NCBI RefSeq assembly: GCF_000472445.1
Contig: NZ_AXAJ01000002.1
Coordinates: 372,001-436,000 of the forward strand
Length of the DNA: 64,000 bases
Reading direction: 5' to 3'
DNA from: Burkholderia sp. WSM2230
GTDB taxonomy: Bacteria; Pseudomonadota; Gammaproteobacteria; Burkholderiales; Burkholderiaceae
The notes beneath the pieces are model-generated. The model was not told where the DNA came from, searched no databases, and saw nothing but the letters and a program-made list of their open reading frames with translations. A program made the translations under genes and the position numbers. Shown piece after piece: positions 61,514 through 64,000 of the stretch. Numbering within the stretch: the first letter of the stretch is position 1; the number at the start of each line of letters is the position of its first letter.

Positions 61514-62293
61514 ATGATTCTCGGCGATACGATTCTCGAAACGCGCGGCCTCACTCGTGAGTTCAAAGGCTTCATTGCCGTGAACGGAGTCAACCTGCGC
61601 GTGCGCCGCGGCTCCATTCATGCGCTGATCGGCCCCAATGGAGCGGGCAAGACCACCTGCTTTAACCTGCTCACCAAGTTTCTCGAACCGACAGCCGGGC
61701 ACATCGTCTTCAACGGCGTCGACATCACGCATGAACGGCCGGCGCAGATCGCGCGGCGCGGCATCATCCGTTCATTCCAGATTTCCGCTGTATTCCCGCA
61801 TCTGACGGCATTGCAGAATGTGCGGGTCGGTCTGCAACGCTCGCTCGGCACGTCCTTCCATTTCTGGAAGAGCGAGCGCACGTTGCGTCGCCTCGACGAC
61901 CGCGCGATGGACCTGCTCACGCAAGTGGGCCTGACCGATTTCGCCGATGTGTTGACGGTCGAACTCTCATATGGCCGCAAGCGTGCACTTGAAATCGCCA
62001 CCACGCTTGCGATGGAACCGGAACTGATGCTGCTCGACGAACCGACGCAAGGCATGGGCCACGAAGACGTCGACCGCGTGACCGCATTGATCAAGAAGGT
62101 ATCGAGCGGCCGCACGATTCTGATGGTCGAACACAATATGAACGTGATCGCCGGCATCTCCGACACCATCACCGTGCTGCAACGAGGCGAAGTGCTCGCC
62201 GAGGGCACGTATGCGGACGTGTCGAAGAATCCGCTCGTGATGCAAGCCTACATGGGCAGCGCCGACGCGGCGCTCGCCGGAGCCCACGCATGA
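61514..62293 (+). CDS. ABC transporter ATP-binding protein, LivG type
   Basis: A 259-aa ATPase of the branched-chain amino acid/amide (HAAT) importer family: Walker A GPNGAGKTTCFN, signature LSYGRKRALEIA (LSYG in place of LSGG, common in LivG) and Walker B LMLLDEPTQGM. ATG 61514 is chosen because GGAAGGG lies just before it; an in-frame ATG at 61502 has none. Its stop overlaps the next start by 4 bp (ATGA). Confidence 0.93.
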   Translation: MILGDTILETRGLTREFKGFIAVNGVNLRVRRGSIHALIGPNGAGKTTCFNLLTKFLEPTAGHIVFNGVDITHERPAQIARRGIIRSFQISAVFPHLTALQNVRVGLQRSLGTSFHFWKSERTLRRLDDRAMDLLTQVGLTDFADVLTVELSYGRKRALEIATTLAMEPELMLLDEPTQGMGHEDVDRVTALIKKVSSGRTILMVEHNMNVIAGISDTITVLQRGEVLAEGTYADVSKNPLVMQAYMGSADAALAGAHA

Positions 62294-63048
62294 ACACAAT
62301 TGCCGAGCGCGAAAGCCTCGAGGTAAGCGGCAAGGCCGCTGGCGCGCCCGCGCTTGAGATTGCGGGCCTGCAAGCGTGGTACGGGGAGTCTCACATCCTG
62401 CATGGCGTCGATCTGACGGTGGATCGCGGCGAGGTTGTGACGCTGCTCGGCCGCAACGGCGCGGGGCGCACCACGACATTGCGCGCGATCATGGGCCTGA
62501 CCGGGCGGCGCACGGGCTCGATCCGCATTGGCGGACGCGAAACGATCAATCTGCCTACGCATCGCATTGCACATCACGGCATTGGTTACTGTCCCGAAGA
62601 GCGCGGCATTTTTTCGAGCCTCTCGTGCGAGGAAAATCTGTTGCTGCCGCCGCCCGTCGGAGATAAGGCGCACATGATGTCGATCGAGGAAATCTATTCG
62701 ATGTTCCCGAATCTGCAGGAACGCCGCATGAGCCAGGGTACGCGGCTGTCGGGCGGCGAACAGCAGATGCTTGCGGTTGCGCGAATTCTGCGCACCGGCG
62801 CGAACCTGCTGCTGCTCGACGAGATTTCCGAAGGGCTCGCGCCTGTCATCGTGCAGGCACTCGCACGCATGATCGTGACGCTGAAGGCGCGCGGCTACAC
62901 GATTGTGATGGTCGAACAGAATTTCCGCTTTGCGGCGCCACTTGCCGATCGTTTCTATGTGATGGAGCACGGTACGATCGTCGAGCACTTCGGGGCAAGT
63001 GAACTCGAAAGCAAGATGCCGGTACTGCATGATCTGCTGGGCGTGTAG
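62290..63048 (+). CDS. ABC transporter ATP-binding protein, LivF type, with altered Walker A
   Basis: A 252-aa ATPase partner of the LivG-type protein. Walker A reads GRNGAGRTTTL: the invariant Lys is Arg (codon CGC at about 62467-62469). The signature is LSGGEQQMLAVARIL and Walker B is LLLLDEISEG, with Ile-Ser where DEPT is usual. The rest is intact. The first 23 residues are an extension. Arg may support reduced ATP turnover in this subunit. Confidence 0.9.
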   Translation: MNTIAERESLEVSGKAAGAPALEIAGLQAWYGESHILHGVDLTVDRGEVVTLLGRNGAGRTTTLRAIMGLTGRRTGSIRIGGRETINLPTHRIAHHGIGYCPEERGIFSSLSCEENLLLPPPVGDKAHMMSIEEIYSMFPNLQERRMSQGTRLSGGEQQMLAVARILRTGANLLLLDEISEGLAPVIVQALARMIVTLKARGYTIVMVEQNFRFAAPLADRFYVMEHGTIVEHFGASELESKMPVLHDLLGV

Positions 63049-63101
63049 AGCGCGCGCCCGATTGCCTCTGATAACCACAAGCGAAGAACCAGGAGACAGG
63101 A

Positions 63102-64000
63102 ATGAAAAAGAACCCACTCGCGCGGCTTGCTTCAGTTTGTTTCGCGGTCGCCGCCGGCGCCGCCATCACCACGAGCAGCGCGCAAGCGGCAGACGATGCA
63201 GTGAAGATCGGCTTTATCACCGATATGTCGGGGCTTTACGCGGACATTGACGGCCAGGGCGGCCTCGAGGCGATCCGCATGGCCGTTGCCGATTTCGGCG
63301 GCAAGGTCAACGGCAAACCCATCACCGTGCTGTATGCGGATCATCAGAACAAGGCGGACATCGCGGCCTCGCGCGCACGCGAATGGTTCGACCGCGAGGG
63401 TCTCGATCTGCTGGTCGGCGGCACGAATTCCGCAACTGGTCTTTCGATGAACACCGTCGCCGGTGAAAAGCACAAGGTGTACATCAGCATCGGTGCGGGC
63501 GCCGACACGCTGACCAACGAGCAATGCACGCCGTACACGATTCACTATGCGTACGACACGACGGCGCTCGCAAAGGGCACCGGGTCCGCGGTGGTGAAGC
63601 AGGGCGGCAAGACCTGGTACTTCCTGACCGCGGACTACGCGTTCGGCAAGGCGCTCGAAAAGAACACGTCGGATGTGGTGAAGGCGAGCGGCGGCCAGGT
63701 GCTGGGCGCGGTGCGCCATCCGCTGTCGGCGTCGGACTTCTCGTCGTTCCTGTTGCAGGCGCAGTCCTCGAAGGCGCAGGTTCTCGGTCTTGCCAATGCA
63801 GGCGGCGACACGATCAACTCGATCAAGGCCGCGAAAGAATTCGGCATTACCAAGAGCATGAAGCTCGCGGCGTTGCTGATGTTCATCAACGACGTGCATA
63901 GCCTGGGGCTCGAAACGACGCAGGGCCTCGTGCTCACCGACAGCTGGTACTGGAACAAGGACGCGAATACGCGCAAGTGGGCGCAGCGCTACTTCGACAA
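63102..64000 (+). CDS. ABC transporter substrate-binding protein (N-terminal part, runs off right edge)
   Basis: About 299 codons of a periplasmic branched-chain amino acid/amide-type binding protein (Peripla_BP_6). The signal peptide ends SAQA before ADDAVKIGFITDMSGLYADIDG. Conserved parts follow: ADHQNKADIAASRAREW, GGTNSATGLSMNTVAGE and TWYFLTADYAFGKALE. AGGAGACAGGA precedes the ATG at 63102. This protein and the two ATPases form an importer whose permease genes are expected beyond the window. The ligand is probably linked to the alcohol-oxidation genes upstream. Confidence 0.9.
   Translation, partial: MKKNPLARLASVCFAVAAGAAITTSSAQAADDAVKIGFITDMSGLYADIDGQGGLEAIRMAVADFGGKVNGKPITVLYADHQNKADIAASRAREWFDREGLDLLVGGTNSATGLSMNTVAGEKHKVYISIGAGADTLTNEQCTPYTIHYAYDTTALAKGTGSAVVKQGGKTWYFLTADYAFGKALEKNTSDVVKASGGQVLGAVRHPLSASDFSSFLLQAQSSKAQVLGLANAGGDTINSIKAAKEFGITKSMKLAALLMFINDVHSLGLETTQGLVLTDSWYWNKDANTRKWAQRYFD

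Overview
The window is high-GC bacterial DNA from a member of the Burkholderiaceae, most likely Paraburkholderia or Burkholderia. The evidence is the type II secretion locus with a divergent gspC, the DUF3717-like small protein, the L-arabonate-type sugar catabolism operon and the codon use. Coding density is high and mostly core genome. One patch (about 24.2-27.95 kb) looks acquired and decayed. I saw no tRNA, rRNA, CRISPR array or intact insertion sequence.

Region by region. 1-2.4 kb: the N-terminal part of a pyruvate dehydrogenase E1-type 2-oxoacid dehydrogenase, divergent from an Lrp/AsnC regulator. 3-4.9 kb: a HIT protein, a small membrane protein and a small secreted protein. 4.9-13.2 kb: a five-gene minus-strand operon (an aldehyde dehydrogenase homologue with altered catalytic residues, an arabinose-type ABC importer, and L-arabonate dehydratase) with a divergent LysR regulator. 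13.3-18.7 kb: yaeQ, a VOC protein, a very likely unannotated small RNA with two anti-Shine-Dalgarno motifs, the ada-alkA alkylation-repair pair, and gshA. 18.9-24.1 kb: a lipoprotein and a MarR / DHA2 permease / NodT drug-efflux set with no adaptor gene in between. 24.2-27.95 kb: small orphan genes resembling toxin-immunity cassettes, including an Imm33-like protein and a pseudogene with two frameshifts, separated by four diverged copies of a ~55-bp repeat. 28-39.9 kb: a complete type II secretion cluster (gspDEF-gspGHIJKLMN on the minus strand, gspC divergent). 40.4-45.2 kb: a lytic transglycosylase, a COG0523 metallochaperone, HU and MnmC.

45.2-49.0 kb is the most interesting part. Two long non-coding intervals flank an antiporter gene and a YbdK-type ligase gene. 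Each interval carries DnaA boxes, an inverted DnaA-box pair, and a shared ~50-bp block with box, GC-rich spacer and CTACTACTA-like trinucleotides, in opposite orientations. This has the architecture of a bacterial origin-unwinding module, so I propose a bipartite chromosome origin far from any dnaA gene visible here.

49.0-57.7 kb: a MarR regulator, an amidotransferase, an old-yellow-family oxidoreductase, a SET-domain protein with a post-SET motif and a lysine-rich tail, a two-component system, a second Lrp regulator and a CYTH protein. 56.8-64 kb: a LysR-regulated catabolic locus: a methylmalonate-semialdehyde-type dehydrogenase, a GMC oxidoreductase, and an ABC importer of the branched-chain amino acid/amide family whose binding protein runs off the right edge.
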